Positions 46,353 to 55,232 of a stretch of DNA of 64,000 nucleotides are shown here, one piece after another. The notes beneath the pieces were generated by a model. That model was not told the DNA's origin, did not search any database, and saw only the letters and a program-made list of their open reading frames with translations. Origin of the DNA: Thalassovita autumnalis (lineage in GTDB: Bacteria > Pseudomonadota > Alphaproteobacteria > Rhodobacterales > Rhodobacteraceae). Positions within the stretch are counted from its first letter, which is position 1; every line of letters begins with the position of its first letter. Position numbers and translations under genes: made by a program. The stretch spans positions 62,001 to 126,000 of the forward strand of contig NZ_CYSB01000038.1 in NCBI RefSeq assembly GCF_001458255.1. The letters run 5' to 3'.

Positions 46353-47699
46353 TTAGTTGATTTTCGACAGTTCGTCGTTCATGGCGGCCACGGCTGCGGC
46401 GGCATCCACCTCACCGTCGATGTATTGGCGCACCACGCGGTTGATCGCTTGGCTGTTGATCATTTTCGACGCCAGCGAGAGCTGACCTTCGGCCACGCCC
46501 CAGCGCTGGGCCACTTCCAGGCCACCGACGATTTCGTCAATCATCTCTTGCGCATAGAGGTCACCCAGCGGGGCCTTGCGGTCCACGCCAACCGGCAGGG
46601 TTGCCCACAGCTCTTTGAACTTCTTCGGCTCAGCTTCGGTGCCGGCACGCACAGGGAATTTGCCCTCAGGTGCGATCGACAGGGTCTGGCCGTAGCCCGC
46701 ATCCATCGAGAATTTCACAAACTCCATCGCATTGTCGGTGTCTGCGTCCGAAGTGATGCCGAAGTAACGCACGTCACCCCAGGCGGCGCCATCAGGGTTC
46801 GACGGGCCGGCGAAGTTGGTGACGATACCGGTCATAGAGGCCAGCGCCGCCGAGGTCGGATCATCGTTGATGGTGGGCGGGGCGCTGTCGCGCAGACCGG
46901 CCAGTTCATCCAGGATGAAGGGCGACCAGATGATCATCGCAGCATTGCCCGAGAAGTAGAGCTCACGCGATTGCTTCCAGTAGAGATCACCGGGAGGCGA
47001 GGCTGCGGCGATGGATTTGTAGAAATCCAGAACCTCAGTGGTGGCTTTCACGTCCAGCGGCTGGAAACCATCTGCGCCCACAGGGCTGACACCATTGGCC
47101 AGGAACACATGTTCCAGAACCTGGCTCATGAAGTTTTCATCCACTTTGGTGGCGGCAACGAAGCCGAACATCTCTGGCGGGTTGTGCAGTTTTTCCAGCG
47201 CGGCGGTGACAGCGCCAAAGGTGGTGGGGGCCTCAAGGCCGTTGGCCTCAAACAGGTCCTTGCGGTAAACCACCATCTGGGTCCAGCCATCGACGGGAAC
47301 CGAGGCGGTTTCACCTTCGTAGTTGGCCATCGCCAGGGCGCCGGGGGCGAACGTGTCGGTGCCCAGCTCAGAGACCACTTCGGTGGCAGCTTCGGTGTCC
47401 AGAATGCCGGCTTCGGCCCAGGGCAGGGCGTATTGCAGGGTGTGATAGATCACATCCGGCAGGTCGCCTGCCGCAAAGGCGGCGGTGGCGCGGGTGCCGA
47501 GATCGGATTCCGAAACCGGGATCACGGTCACTTCGATGCCGGTGGATTTCTGGAAATCGGCAGCCATGGCTTCCTGTTTCGCCAGACGCTCGGGCTGTTC
47601 TTCGGTGGTCCAGAAGCGAATGGTATCGGCCGATACCCCCTGGGCCATCAGAGCCAGCGCAAGCGCTGAGCCAGCCAGTAGTTTGCTATGTTTGGTCAT
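46353..47699 (-). CDS. Extracellular sugar-binding protein (family 1)
   Basis: A 448-residue periplasmic binding protein with signal peptide (LLAGSALALALMAQGVSA) and mature start DTIRFWTTEEQPERL. The DLPDVIYHTLQYALPWAEAGIL and PVDGWTQMVVYRKDLFEANG segments are typical of SBP family 1 (MalE/GgtB group). GGGAGGA lies before ATG 47699; an earlier in-frame ATG at 47720 would lengthen the signal. It is the second gene of the LacI-controlled set, 36 bp after the regulator. Confidence 0.93.
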   Translation of the reverse strand: MTKHSKLLAGSALALALMAQGVSADTIRFWTTEEQPERLAKQEAMAADFQKSTGIEVTVIPVSESDLGTRATAAFAAGDLPDVIYHTLQYALPWAEAGILDTEAATEVVSELGTDTFAPGALAMANYEGETASVPVDGWTQMVVYRKDLFEANGLEAPTTFGAVTAALEKLHNPPEMFGFVAATKVDENFMSQVLEHVFLANGVSPVGADGFQPLDVKATTEVLDFYKSIAAASPPGDLYWKQSRELYFSGNAAMIIWSPFILDELAGLRDSAPPTINDDPTSAALASMTGIVTNFAGPSNPDGAAWGDVRYFGITSDADTDNAMEFVKFSMDAGYGQTLSIAPEGKFPVRAGTEAEPKKFKELWATLPVGVDRKAPLGDLYAQEMIDEIVGGLEVAQRWGVAEGQLSLASKMINSQAINRVVRQYIDGEVDAAAAVAAMNDELSKIN

Positions 47700-47735
47700 G
47701 TCTTCCTCCCGTTTATTCATCTTGGTTAAGGTCTT

Positions 47736-48818
47736 TTATTCAGTGGGTCCCGCGGGGTTCGGCGCCGGCCCATGTGACGCCCGATCCAACAGGCGGGCGC
47801 GGGCCAATTCGCGCAGGTCTTCGGGATCGGCCCCCCGGATTTGTTGAATTAGTAATTCCGCCAGCCGTTTTCCGGCCTTGCGGCTATCCACCTGGAATGT
47901 GGTCAGGGGCGGATCGATCAGGCTGCCTTCGGGCAGGCCATCGTAGGAGATCAGCGACAGGTCCCGGCCGATGTGCAGCCCGCGGTCCCTGGCAACAGTA
48001 TAGGCGCCAAAGGCCGCCCGGTCGACCGAGTAGAGGATCGCGGTGGCCGGTTCATCCAGATCCAGCAGCGTTTCTGCGGCTTTGGCGCCGTCAGCAATGT
48101 TGACCGCAGGGGCGGTGATCAGGCTGGAATCCTGCGGCAGGCCAGCCAGTTGCAGCCCGCGCTGATAGCCTTCGAGGCGCAGTTTGGCATAGGTGTAGCC
48201 CGGCGCACCGGGGACAAATCCGATGCGGCGATGGCCTAGGCCTGCCAGCATTTCCACCGCTTCCACCATGCTGTCTTCGCTGGTGATGTCATACCAGCTG
48301 CAGCCGGTCGGATCGCCGGTCCGGCCATAAAGCACGAAAGGGATCTCCTGATCCCGCAGGAAGCTGATCCGGGGATCGCTGAGGCGGGTGCGGGGCAGGA
48401 TGAAGCCATCGGCCTTCTGGTCATCGGCAAGCGCTTCCAAGAGGCGCAGCGTGTCCTCATCGCTTTCGGCGGTTGAAACGGTGAGGGTCCAGTTCTGGGC
48501 TGAGGCGGCCTCGGACACGCCGGCAAGGAAATCGGCCACGAAGGGGCGGTGGCCGTCATGTTCGTTCACCTGCAGCACCAAACCCAGCGAGCGCACCAGA
48601 CCGGTACGGATCGCCTGCGCATGGCTGAGCGGGCGGTAGCCCATCTGGTCGGCCACTTTGCGCACCCGGATGCGGGTCATTTCAGAGATGTCGGAATAGC
48701 CGTTCAGGGCCCGGCTGACGGTGCCCTTGGACAGGTTCAGATGCTGCGCCAAATCATCGATGGTCACGCGTTTCGCGCGCCACGATTGGATGGCCTTTTT
48801 CTGGTCCTGTGTATTCAC
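47736..48818 (-). CDS. LacI family transcriptional regulator
   Basis: A 360-residue repressor. The N-terminal helix-turn-helix is RVTIDDLAQHLNLSKGTVSRALNGYSDIS, with the hinge YRPLSHAQAIRTG; a periplasmic-binding-protein-like effector domain follows (LGLVLQVNEHDGHRPF; GHRRIGFVPG). GTG 48818 is the start: GGGAGG lies upstream and the helix-turn-helix then falls at residue 16 or so. A perfect 16-bp palindrome at 48851-48866 is its likely operator, 33 bp upstream, so the regulator and the whole importer operon are probably repressed together and released by the imported sugar. Confidence 0.93.
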   Translation of the reverse strand: MNTQDQKKAIQSWRAKRVTIDDLAQHLNLSKGTVSRALNGYSDISEMTRIRVRKVADQMGYRPLSHAQAIRTGLVRSLGLVLQVNEHDGHRPFVADFLAGVSEAASAQNWTLTVSTAESDEDTLRLLEALADDQKADGFILPRTRLSDPRISFLRDQEIPFVLYGRTGDPTGCSWYDITSEDSMVEAVEMLAGLGHRRIGFVPGAPGYTYAKLRLEGYQRGLQLAGLPQDSSLITAPAVNIADGAKAAETLLDLDEPATAILYSVDRAAFGAYTVARDRGLHIGRDLSLISYDGLPEGSLIDPPLTTFQVDSRKAGKRLAELLIQQIRGADPEDLRELARARLLDRASHGPAPNPAGPTE

Positions 48819-48850
48819 GTCGATTCGTCCTCCCAGTCTCAGAAAAGTCT

Positions 48851-48866
48851 CCGAAACCGGTTTCGG
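48851..48866. promoter_or_regulatory. LacI-type operator
   Basis: CCGAAACCGGTTTCGG is a perfect palindrome with the central CG of LacI-family operators, 33 bp upstream of the lacI-type gene. Confidence 0.8.
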
Positions 48867-48968
48867 CAAACGATCTGTGCAGTTTTTGCCCGATTTTAGC
48901 ACGCTGCACTGCGGCGTTGCGCAAGTATTGGGCAGAAAAAACAGGCTGGCGGTGCAGCATGGAGCCAC

Positions 48969-49004
48969 AAAAAAGGCGGGTCTGTGAGGATCTCACAGCC
49001 CGCC
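48969..49004 (-). terminator. Terminator of the amino-sugar importer operon
   Basis: On the minus strand: GGCGGG...TGTGAG with CTCACA...CCCGCC (arms 48975-48988 and 48991-49004), followed by six T's. Confidence 0.88.
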
Positions 49005-49028
49005 GTGATGCGCCTTAGGGGGGTGTTT

Positions 49029-50024
49029 TTAGGTTACACGTTGCCCGTTTTGGTCGAAGAGATAGGACTTGGCCGGATCAAAGGCCAGACCCACGGTTTC
49101 GCCAATTTTCACCCCATGCTGGCCAAACAGGCGCAGGGTCATCGGCTGATCCTCCAGGGTGACGATGACGTTGGTGTCGCCACCCAGATGTTCCACATGG
49201 GTGACCTGACCGCTGAGCGGCCCGTCGCTGCTGATGGTCAGGTCCTCGGGGCGAATGCCGATGGTGCGCAGATCACCTGGGGTGATCTTGTCGGCGGCGA
49301 TAAAGTTCATCGACGGCGCGCCAAGGAAGCCCGCAACAAACTGGTTGGCCGGGTTGTTATAAAGCTCCATCGGCGAGCCGATCTGTTCCACACGCCCGTC
49401 GCGCAGCACCACGATCTTATCCGCAAGCGTCATCGCTTCGGTCTGGTCGTGGGTCACATAGATCATCGAGGCGTCCAGCTGACGGTGCAGGTTGGCGATC
49501 TCAATCCGGGTGTTCATTCGCAGCGCTGCATCAAGGTTCGACAGGGGTTCATCAAACAGGAAGAGTTTCGGCTGGCGCACAATGGCCCGGCCGATGGCAA
49601 CCCGCTGACGCTGACCGCCCGACAGTTCCGAGGGGTAGCGGTCCAGGTATTGTTCCAGATCCAGCATCCGGCTGGCCTCGGCCACACGGGCATCGATCAC
49701 CTCTTTTGAGCGTTTTGCCTGTTTCAGCGCCAATGTCATGTTGTTGCGCACATTGAGGTGCGGGTAGAGCGCGTAGCTCTGGAACACCATGGCGATGCCC
49801 CGTTTGGCGGGCGGGGTCAGGTTGACCAGATCCTCACCAATGTGAATATCGCCAGAGGAGGCATCCTCCAGCCCGGCAATCACCCGCAGCAGGGTGGACT
49901 TACCACAGCCCGAGGGGCCAACGAAGACAACAAATTCGCCTTCTTCGACCTCTAGATTGATGTCCTTCAAGACATGGACGGATCCGAAGGATTTGTTGAC
50001 GTTTTTCAGCGACAATGCGGTCAT
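49029..50024 (-). CDS. Sugar ABC transporter ATPase (UgpC/MalK type)
   Basis: A 331-residue ATPase with Walker [10 protein letters not shown], signature LSGGQRQRV, Walker [13 protein letters not shown] and a C-terminal TOBE domain. It is the last gene of the minus-strand amino-sugar importer operon, with AAGGAG before ATG 50024 and a strong terminator after it. It is a paralogue of the ATPase at 41378; each operon has its own. Confidence 0.93.
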   Translation of the reverse strand: MTALSLKNVNKSFGSVHVLKDINLEVEEGEFVVFVGPSGCGKSTLLRVIAGLEDASSGDIHIGEDLVNLTPPAKRGIAMVFQSYALYPHLNVRNNMTLALKQAKRSKEVIDARVAEASRMLDLEQYLDRYPSELSGGQRQRVAIGRAIVRQPKLFLFDEPLSNLDAALRMNTRIEIANLHRQLDASMIYVTHDQTEAMTLADKIVVLRDGRVEQIGSPMELYNNPANQFVAGFLGAPSMNFIAADKITPGDLRTIGIRPEDLTISSDGPLSGQVTHVEHLGGDTNVIVTLEDQPMTLRLFGQHGVKIGETVGLAFDPAKSYLFDQNGQRVT

Positions 50025-50034
50025 GGTCTGCTCC

Positions 50035-51054
50035 TTACAGGATCACGGGCTGGCCGGTGCGGATGCTTTCATCTGCGGCAAGGCAGATGCGTAGCGATTG
50101 CACGGCGTCATTCATATGGCGGGTGAGGTCCAGGTCTTCGGCGATGGCGCGCAGCATATGGGCTTGCTCACTGTCACACAGTTCCTGATGGCCGGGTTCC
50201 CCCGGCAGGTCGATCAATTGGTCGCCGCCAGTGCGATGCACCAGCAGGCTGCCCACAGCGGTGTGGCTGTCGACATCGGAGGAGTCGGATTTATCGCCCT
50301 CCACAATCGAGACGGAGCCGTTCGGGCTGACCACGTCTTTCACGAAGAACGCGGTTTCTGACATCATCGGGCCCCAGCCGGCCTCATACCAGCCGACCGA
50401 ACCGTCATCGAAGGTCACCTGCAGCTGGCCGTAATTGTACATGTCTTCGGCGATCTCATCGCTCAGCCGCAGGCCCATACCGTTGACCTTGACGGGTTGC
50501 GCATCGGTGATCTGGCACATGACATCCACGTAATGCACGCCACAGTCCACAATGGGGCTGGTGGTCTGCATCAGGTTTTTGTGGGTCTCCCACTCTGCCC
50601 CAGAACTTTGCTGGTTCAGGTTCATGCGGAAGACATAGGGCCCGCCCAGATCACGCGCTTCCTTGATCAGCCGCACCCAGGACGGGTGGTGGCGCAGGAT
50701 ATAGCCAACAACCAGCTTGCGGCCGGTCTCCTTGGCCTTGGCAACAACCCGTTCGGCATCAGCCACGGTAGTAGCCAGCGGCTTTTCGATAAAGACATGT
50801 GCGCCGGCCTCCATCGCCGCGCAGGCATAATCTGCGTGGCTGTCGGAGTAGGTGGCGATCACGGCCAGATCGGGTTTGGTTTCTGCCAGAGCGGTCTCAA
50901 AGTCCGAAAAGGCGGGGTATTGGCCCAGCTCGGGGTGGGTGACCACGCCAGAGCGGTTGACCAGACCAACGATCTCGGCCTCGGGGTGTTTGTGGTGGGC
51001 CAGGGCATGGGACAGGCCCATGTTGCCCAGACCTGCAATCAGAACTCGGGTCAT
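50035..51054 (-). CDS. Gfo/Idh/MocA family oxidoreductase
   Basis: A 339-residue NAD(P)-dependent sugar oxidoreductase. The Rossmann loop is GLGNMGLSH at the N terminus and the family's HVFIEKPLATTVADAE motif is present at about residue 93; the C-terminal half is the substrate domain, with VDCGVHYVDVMCQ carrying the usual catalytic histidine. Start ATG 51054 overlaps the permease stop (ATGA). Its place in the MurQ/importer operon suggests oxidation or epimerisation of an amino-sugar or its anhydro form; the exact substrate cannot be read. Confidence 0.88.
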   Translation of the reverse strand: MTRVLIAGLGNMGLSHALAHHKHPEAEIVGLVNRSGVVTHPELGQYPAFSDFETALAETKPDLAVIATYSDSHADYACAAMEAGAHVFIEKPLATTVADAERVVAKAKETGRKLVVGYILRHHPSWVRLIKEARDLGGPYVFRMNLNQQSSGAEWETHKNLMQTTSPIVDCGVHYVDVMCQITDAQPVKVNGMGLRLSDEIAEDMYNYGQLQVTFDDGSVGWYEAGWGPMMSETAFFVKDVVSPNGSVSIVEGDKSDSSDVDSHTAVGSLLVHRTGGDQLIDLPGEPGHQELCDSEQAHMLRAIAEDLDLTRHMNDAVQSLRICLAADESIRTGQPVIL

Positions 51055-51890
51055 TTTACCGCTCCTGATGTGATACCGCGGATCAGCTGACGCGAGAAGA
51101 TGACATAGAGCACCAGCACCGGCAGGATCGCCATCGACAGGGCTGAGAGGACCGCGTTCCAGTCGGTCACAAACTGGCCGATGAAGACCTGGCTGCCCAG
51201 CGTCAGGGTTTTGGTTTCCTCGGCCGGGGCAAGGATCAGCGGGAACCACAGGTCGTTCCAGATCGGGATCATGTTGAACACCGCCACCGTCGCCATGGCC
51301 GGGCGCACCAGCGGCAGCACCAGACGGAAGAAGATGGTGTATTCGCTGAGGCCATCAATCCGGCCCGCGTTTTTCAGATCATCGCTGATTTGGCGCATAA
51401 ACTCACTGAGGATGAAGACCGCCAGCGGCAGACCCTGCGCCGTGTAGACCAGGATCAGCGCCCAGAGGGTGTTCACCAGCCCGCTGGCCACCATCATGTC
51501 CAGGATCGCAACGGTGCCGATGCGGATCGGGATCATGATCCCCAATGCCAGATACAGGCCCATCAGCGTGTTGCCCTTGAAGCGGTATTCCGACAGGGCA
51601 AAGGCCGCCATGGCGCCAAAGAGCAGCACAAAGAACAGCGAGGCAACCGTGACGATGAAGCTGTTCTGGAAATAGAGGAAGAAATCCCCCTGTTTCATCA
51701 CCGTCTGATAGCCCACCATAGAAAAGCTGTCCGCATCCGGCAGTGCCAGCGGTTCGCGGAAGATCGCTTTGCGGGTTTTGAAACTGTTGATGATGATGAT
51801 GAACACCGGGAACAGCGCGATCAGCATATAGATGATCAATGCACCATGCATGGCGAACAGGTTAAAGCGGTTGGAGCGTGCCTTGTTCAT
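51051..51890 (-). CDS. Sugar ABC permease (MalG type)
   Basis: A 279-residue inner-membrane permease with six hydrophobic helices and the EAA-like loop KNAGRIDGLSEYTIFFRLVLPL. It pairs with the permease at 51901. GAGGG precedes ATG 51890; the frame is open upstream into the neighbour gene and was not used. Normal family length, in contrast to the extended MalG-type protein at 43739. Confidence 0.92.
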   Translation of the reverse strand: MNKARSNRFNLFAMHGALIIYMLIALFPVFIIIINSFKTRKAIFREPLALPDADSFSMVGYQTVMKQGDFFLYFQNSFIVTVASLFFVLLFGAMAAFALSEYRFKGNTLMGLYLALGIMIPIRIGTVAILDMMVASGLVNTLWALILVYTAQGLPLAVFILSEFMRQISDDLKNAGRIDGLSEYTIFFRLVLPLVRPAMATVAVFNMIPIWNDLWFPLILAPAEETKTLTLGSQVFIGQFVTDWNAVLSALSMAILPVLVLYVIFSRQLIRGITSGAVK

Positions 51891-51900
51891 ATCGCGGCCC

Positions 51901-52815
51901 TCACATCTGGTAGCGGCGCATCCGGGTCTGGATGCCAAAGAGGTAGATACAGACGCCGATCAGGATGATCACGAACATGGCCGAGGCAATGGCAGAGCCC
52001 ATATGTGGGTCCCCCAGTTGCAGCTGGAAGCCAAAGAACGTCCGGTACATAAACGTGCCGAGGATATCGGTGGAGAAATCCGGCCCCGCCAGCGCGCCCT
52101 GTGAGGCGTAGATCAGGTCGAAGGCGTTGAAATTGCCCACAAACGTCAGGATTGAGATGATCCCGATCGAGGGCAGGATCAGCGGCAGCTTGATCTTCAG
52201 GAAGGCGGACATGCCGGTGATACCGTCAATTTCGCCGGCCTCCAGCACCTCTTCGGGGATCGACAGCAGCGCGGCGTAGATCAGCATCATCGGGATACCC
52301 ACAAACTGCCAGACCGAGATCAGCGCCAGCGTGGTCAACGCGTATTCTTCTTTGCCCAGCCAGGGGGCGAAGAGGGATTTCAGGCCAACTGCATCCAACA
52401 TTGAGGGGGCAATGCCCCAGATCGGCGACAGGATCAGTTTCCAGGCAAAGCCCACGATCACGAAGCTTAGAATGGTCGGGATAAAGATAGCCGAGCGATA
52501 GAGCGCAGCAAACCGCAGGCGCGGGTGGCTCAATATCGCGGCAAGCACGATCCCGATGGGGTTCTGCACCAGCATGTGGATGATGAAGAACCAGAAGTTA
52601 TTGCCAAGCGCGTTCCAGAACTGTTCCGACCAGATCGGGTCCAGAAACAGGGTCTGAAAATTCTGCATACCGACATAGATGCGTTCCTGATCCACCCGGC
52701 TGTAAAGCGCCAGTCGCAGCGTGTTGAACAGCGGGAAAATCATCACCGCAGTGTAGACGAGGACGGCAGGGGCGAGGAAAACAATGATGTGCCAGGGAAA
52801 GCGGCGCTTTTGCAT
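51901..52815 (-). CDS. Sugar ABC permease (MalF type)
   Basis: A 304-residue permease with six helices (TM1 IIVFLAPAVLVYTAVMIFPLF) and the EAA loop EAGEIDGITGMSAFLKIKLPL. Standard length, no periplasmic insert. GGAG precedes ATG 52815. A 10-bp hairpin (52836-52865) separates it from the binding-protein gene. Confidence 0.92.
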   Translation of the reverse strand: MQKRRFPWHIIVFLAPAVLVYTAVMIFPLFNTLRLALYSRVDQERIYVGMQNFQTLFLDPIWSEQFWNALGNNFWFFIIHMLVQNPIGIVLAAILSHPRLRFAALYRSAIFIPTILSFVIVGFAWKLILSPIWGIAPSMLDAVGLKSLFAPWLGKEEYALTTLALISVWQFVGIPMMLIYAALLSIPEEVLEAGEIDGITGMSAFLKIKLPLILPSIGIISILTFVGNFNAFDLIYASQGALAGPDFSTDILGTFMYRTFFGFQLQLGDPHMGSAIASAMFVIILIGVCIYLFGIQTRMRRYQM

Positions 52816-52835
52816 GGGAAATCTCCGGCTGGGGG

Positions 52836-52865
52836 GATCCGGGCGACAGCGGCGCCGCCCGGATC
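52836..52865 (-). other. Intergenic hairpin between binding-protein and permease genes
   Basis: GATCCGGGCG (52836-52845) pairs perfectly with CGCCCGGATC (52856-52865). It follows the binding-protein stop and probably favours binding-protein mRNA over the downstream genes. Confidence 0.7.
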
Positions 52866-52886
52866 AATGGGTCACTTGAGATCAGC

Positions 52887-54140
52887 TTACTGCTGCGGGG
52901 CGTACCATGAGGCCAGGCCAGCCTGCAGTTTCGCGCCCAGAGCTTCGGGGGTCTCGGTGCCTTTGATAGCTGCAACCGAGGCGCCCCAGGTGTCGTTTTC
53001 CAGGTTCGGAGTGCCACGCGACAGGATCTGGTAGGTCGAACGGATGGTCGACTCACACTCACCACGCCAGGACACGAACTCTTTGGCCAGTGGATCGTTC
53101 AGCTCAACCGGGGTGTTCGACAGCGGGAAGAAGCCCGGCAGCGCGTTGCCGAAGATCGCCGCGAACTCAGGCGAGGCTACCCAGTTCAGGAAGGCTTTGG
53201 CCGCTTCGGGGTTGGCGCTCTTGGCGTTCATGCCGATGCCGATGTCGGTGTGATCCGAGATGTAGCAGGTGTCACCAGCGTTCATAACCGGCGGCTTGAA
53301 GGCGCCCATTTCGAAGTCAGCCTGGGTGTTGAAGCCGGCAATTTCCCAGCTGCCTGCCGGATAGATCGCGGCGCGGCCCAGGGTGAACAGGTTCTGGCTG
53401 TCAGGGTAGGTCTGGGCTTCGTAGCCGTCACCCAGATAGGCGCCCCATTTGGCCAGGGTGGCGTAGGGGGCAACCCACTGCTCATCGGTCAGCTTCTGCT
53501 CACCGGCGATCAGCGCACGACGGCCTTCTTCACCTTTCCAGTAGTTCGGGCCGATGTTGTTGTAGCCCATGGTGGCCGCTTCCCACTGGTCATTGGTGCC
53601 CATGGCCATCGGGATGTAGCTGCCGTCTGCTTTGAACGCTTCCAGCGCGGCAAAGAACTCAGCTTCGGTGGTCGGAACCTCTACACCAACTTCGGCGAAG
53701 GCGTCTTTGTTGTAGATGAAGCCGTGGATCACCGAGGCCATCGGCACACAGAAGCTGGCCGAGCCATCGTCGCTCTGCCATGCGGACTTCGCAACATCCG
53801 AGAAGTTGCTCATGCCGTCGGCGTCGCCCAGATCGGCCAGGTGGCCCGCATCATAAAGCGCCAGCGAGGCGTCAAACGGGCGACAGGTGATCAAGTCACC
53901 GGCCGAGCCTGCTTCCAGCTTGGAGTTCAGCACGGCGTTGTATTCTGCCGGGGCGGTGGGGTTGAAGTTCAGTTTGATGCCAGGGTTTGCGGCTTCAAAG
54001 GCGGGTATGATCTTGTCCTGCCACAGGGTCAGGTCATCGGTACGCCAGCTTTCGATGTTCAGCGTTACATCGGCGGCCAGTGCGCCGGATGCAGCCAAAG
54101 CGGTGCCCGACAAGAGGGCGCCAAAAATCGTCTTTTTCAT
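52887..54140 (-). CDS. Extracellular sugar-binding protein (amino-sugar operon)
   Basis: A 417-residue periplasmic binding protein. Signal peptide KKTIFGALLSGTALAASGALA, mature DVTLNIESWRTDDLTLWQ. It belongs to SBP family 1 (SAGDLITCRPFDASLALYDAG; SHAPE typical of oligosaccharide binders). Three cysteines are near CRPF, CYISD and GECES. GGGAG precedes ATG 54140. It lies 19 bp after murQ and upstream of its permeases; the ligand is inferred to be GlcNAc, MurNAc or a small oligomer from the surrounding enzymes. Confidence 0.92.
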   Translation of the reverse strand: MKKTIFGALLSGTALAASGALAADVTLNIESWRTDDLTLWQDKIIPAFEAANPGIKLNFNPTAPAEYNAVLNSKLEAGSAGDLITCRPFDASLALYDAGHLADLGDADGMSNFSDVAKSAWQSDDGSASFCVPMASVIHGFIYNKDAFAEVGVEVPTTEAEFFAALEAFKADGSYIPMAMGTNDQWEAATMGYNNIGPNYWKGEEGRRALIAGEQKLTDEQWVAPYATLAKWGAYLGDGYEAQTYPDSQNLFTLGRAAIYPAGSWEIAGFNTQADFEMGAFKPPVMNAGDTCYISDHTDIGIGMNAKSANPEAAKAFLNWVASPEFAAIFGNALPGFFPLSNTPVELNDPLAKEFVSWRGECESTIRSTYQILSRGTPNLENDTWGASVAAIKGTETPEALGAKLQAGLASWYAPQQ

Positions 54141-54158
54141 TGTGGTTCTCCCGGTTGG

Positions 54159-55064
54159 TTATTTGACTTTGGGTCTTGCTTCCAAATGGCGCAGCGCGGG
54201 GCGCAGATGTCCTTCGCTGCGGGAAAGCAGGTCGGCAGCTTGGGCAGGGCCCTCGGCACCGGCTGCAATGAGAATGGCGGGTTTCAGCGCGCCACCGGTC
54301 TGACGCAGGGCGTCATTGGCGGTGTCTGCGTCTGCGCCGGTGATGGTGCAGACGATGCTGCGGGCGCGGCCGTGCAGCTTGATGTTATCGGCGTGCATGT
54401 TGACCATCATCCCGTCATGGATATGGCCCAGATGCCGCGCCATCAGCGTCGACAGCATGTTCAGCGCGATTTTCTGCGCAGTGCCCGCGCCCATCCGGGT
54501 GGAGCCTGAAATGACCTCAGCCGGGGTGGGCAGCAAAATGGCGTGAACGGCTATGTTCAGCAGCGGCGTGTCGGGGTTGTTGGCAATCCCGATCACCGTG
54601 GCCCCGGCCTGGGCTGCCAAGCGTGCAGCCTCCATCGGGTAGGGGGTGGTGCCGCTGGCAGATAGGGTCAGGACCGTATCGGCGTCATTGAGATCTGCCA
54701 GTGCGGTGGCCAGACCGTCGGTGGCATCTTCGGTGTCGCCGGGCATCGAGGCTGTTGTGGGGATGCCCCCGGCCATCAGAATGCGGATGCGGCTTTCAGG
54801 TATGCCGAAGGTGCCGCCCAGTTCCATTGCGTCGGCTGCGGCCATCAGACCAGAGGATCCGGCCGCCACGTAGAACAGTCGGCCGTTGCCGCGCAGGCTG
54901 TCAGCCATGGCTTTGGCGCCGTCACAAATCGCGGGAAGGGCGCTGCGCACGGCGCCTGCGGCTTCGATCTGACCAAGCGCCAATACCTCACCCATCGCTT
55001 CCACCGGAAGCAGGTCCAGGCCCATGGCGTCCTTATGAAGCTGTTCTGTGGCTTTGGTCGTCAA
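54159..55064 (-). CDS. murQ: N-acetylmuramic acid-6-phosphate etherase
   Basis: Cleaves the lactyl ether of MurNAc-6-P to give GlcNAc-6-P and D-lactate. The 301-residue SIS-domain protein has AAGSSGLMAAADAMELGGTFG, LTLSASGTTPYPMEAARLA, and STRMGAGTAQKIALNMLSTLMA, all characteristic of MurQ. I take TTG 55064, with GGGGAG 8 nt upstream; no ATG fits. It is the first gene of the minus operon, ahead of an ABC importer rather than the PTS permease MurP, and divergent from a kinase gene at 55233 that could supply the phosphate. Confidence 0.88.
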   Translation of the reverse strand: MTTKATEQLHKDAMGLDLLPVEAMGEVLALGQIEAAGAVRSALPAICDGAKAMADSLRGNGRLFYVAAGSSGLMAAADAMELGGTFGIPESRIRILMAGGIPTTASMPGDTEDATDGLATALADLNDADTVLTLSASGTTPYPMEAARLAAQAGATVIGIANNPDTPLLNIAVHAILLPTPAEVISGSTRMGAGTAQKIALNMLSTLMARHLGHIHDGMMVNMHADNIKLHGRARSIVCTITGADADTANDALRQTGGALKPAILIAAGAEGPAQAADLLSRSEGHLRPALRHLEARPKVK

Positions 55065-55232
55065 TCGAATCTCTCCCCTTTCCGGCAATCATACCTATAC
55101 AATACCATTAGTCTACCATTTTGTGACGGTTTCGTTAAAGTCGATTGAATTGGCGTGAAATTTTCGAAATTTACGGTATTTGGTCTTAGTTGGGTATTCA
55201 AATTGGAATGCGGTTATTATAAAGGTGTCACT
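55065..55232. promoter_or_regulatory. AT-rich divergent promoter of the amino-sugar locus
   Basis: The interval is much richer in A/T than its surroundings. On the minus strand, around 55096-55117, TGGTAGACTAATGGTATTG appears; on the plus strand, around 55180-55199, TTGGTCTTAGTTGGGTATTC. The likeness (TGGT...CT-A-T-GG-TATT) in opposite orientation suggests paired sites for the GntR protein encoded at 56111. Confidence 0.45.

Noticed and set aside
53250-54509. Plus-strand open frame (419 codons) across the binding-protein and murQ genes
   Set aside because: Covers the junction of two well-supported minus-strand genes and has no recognisable domain.
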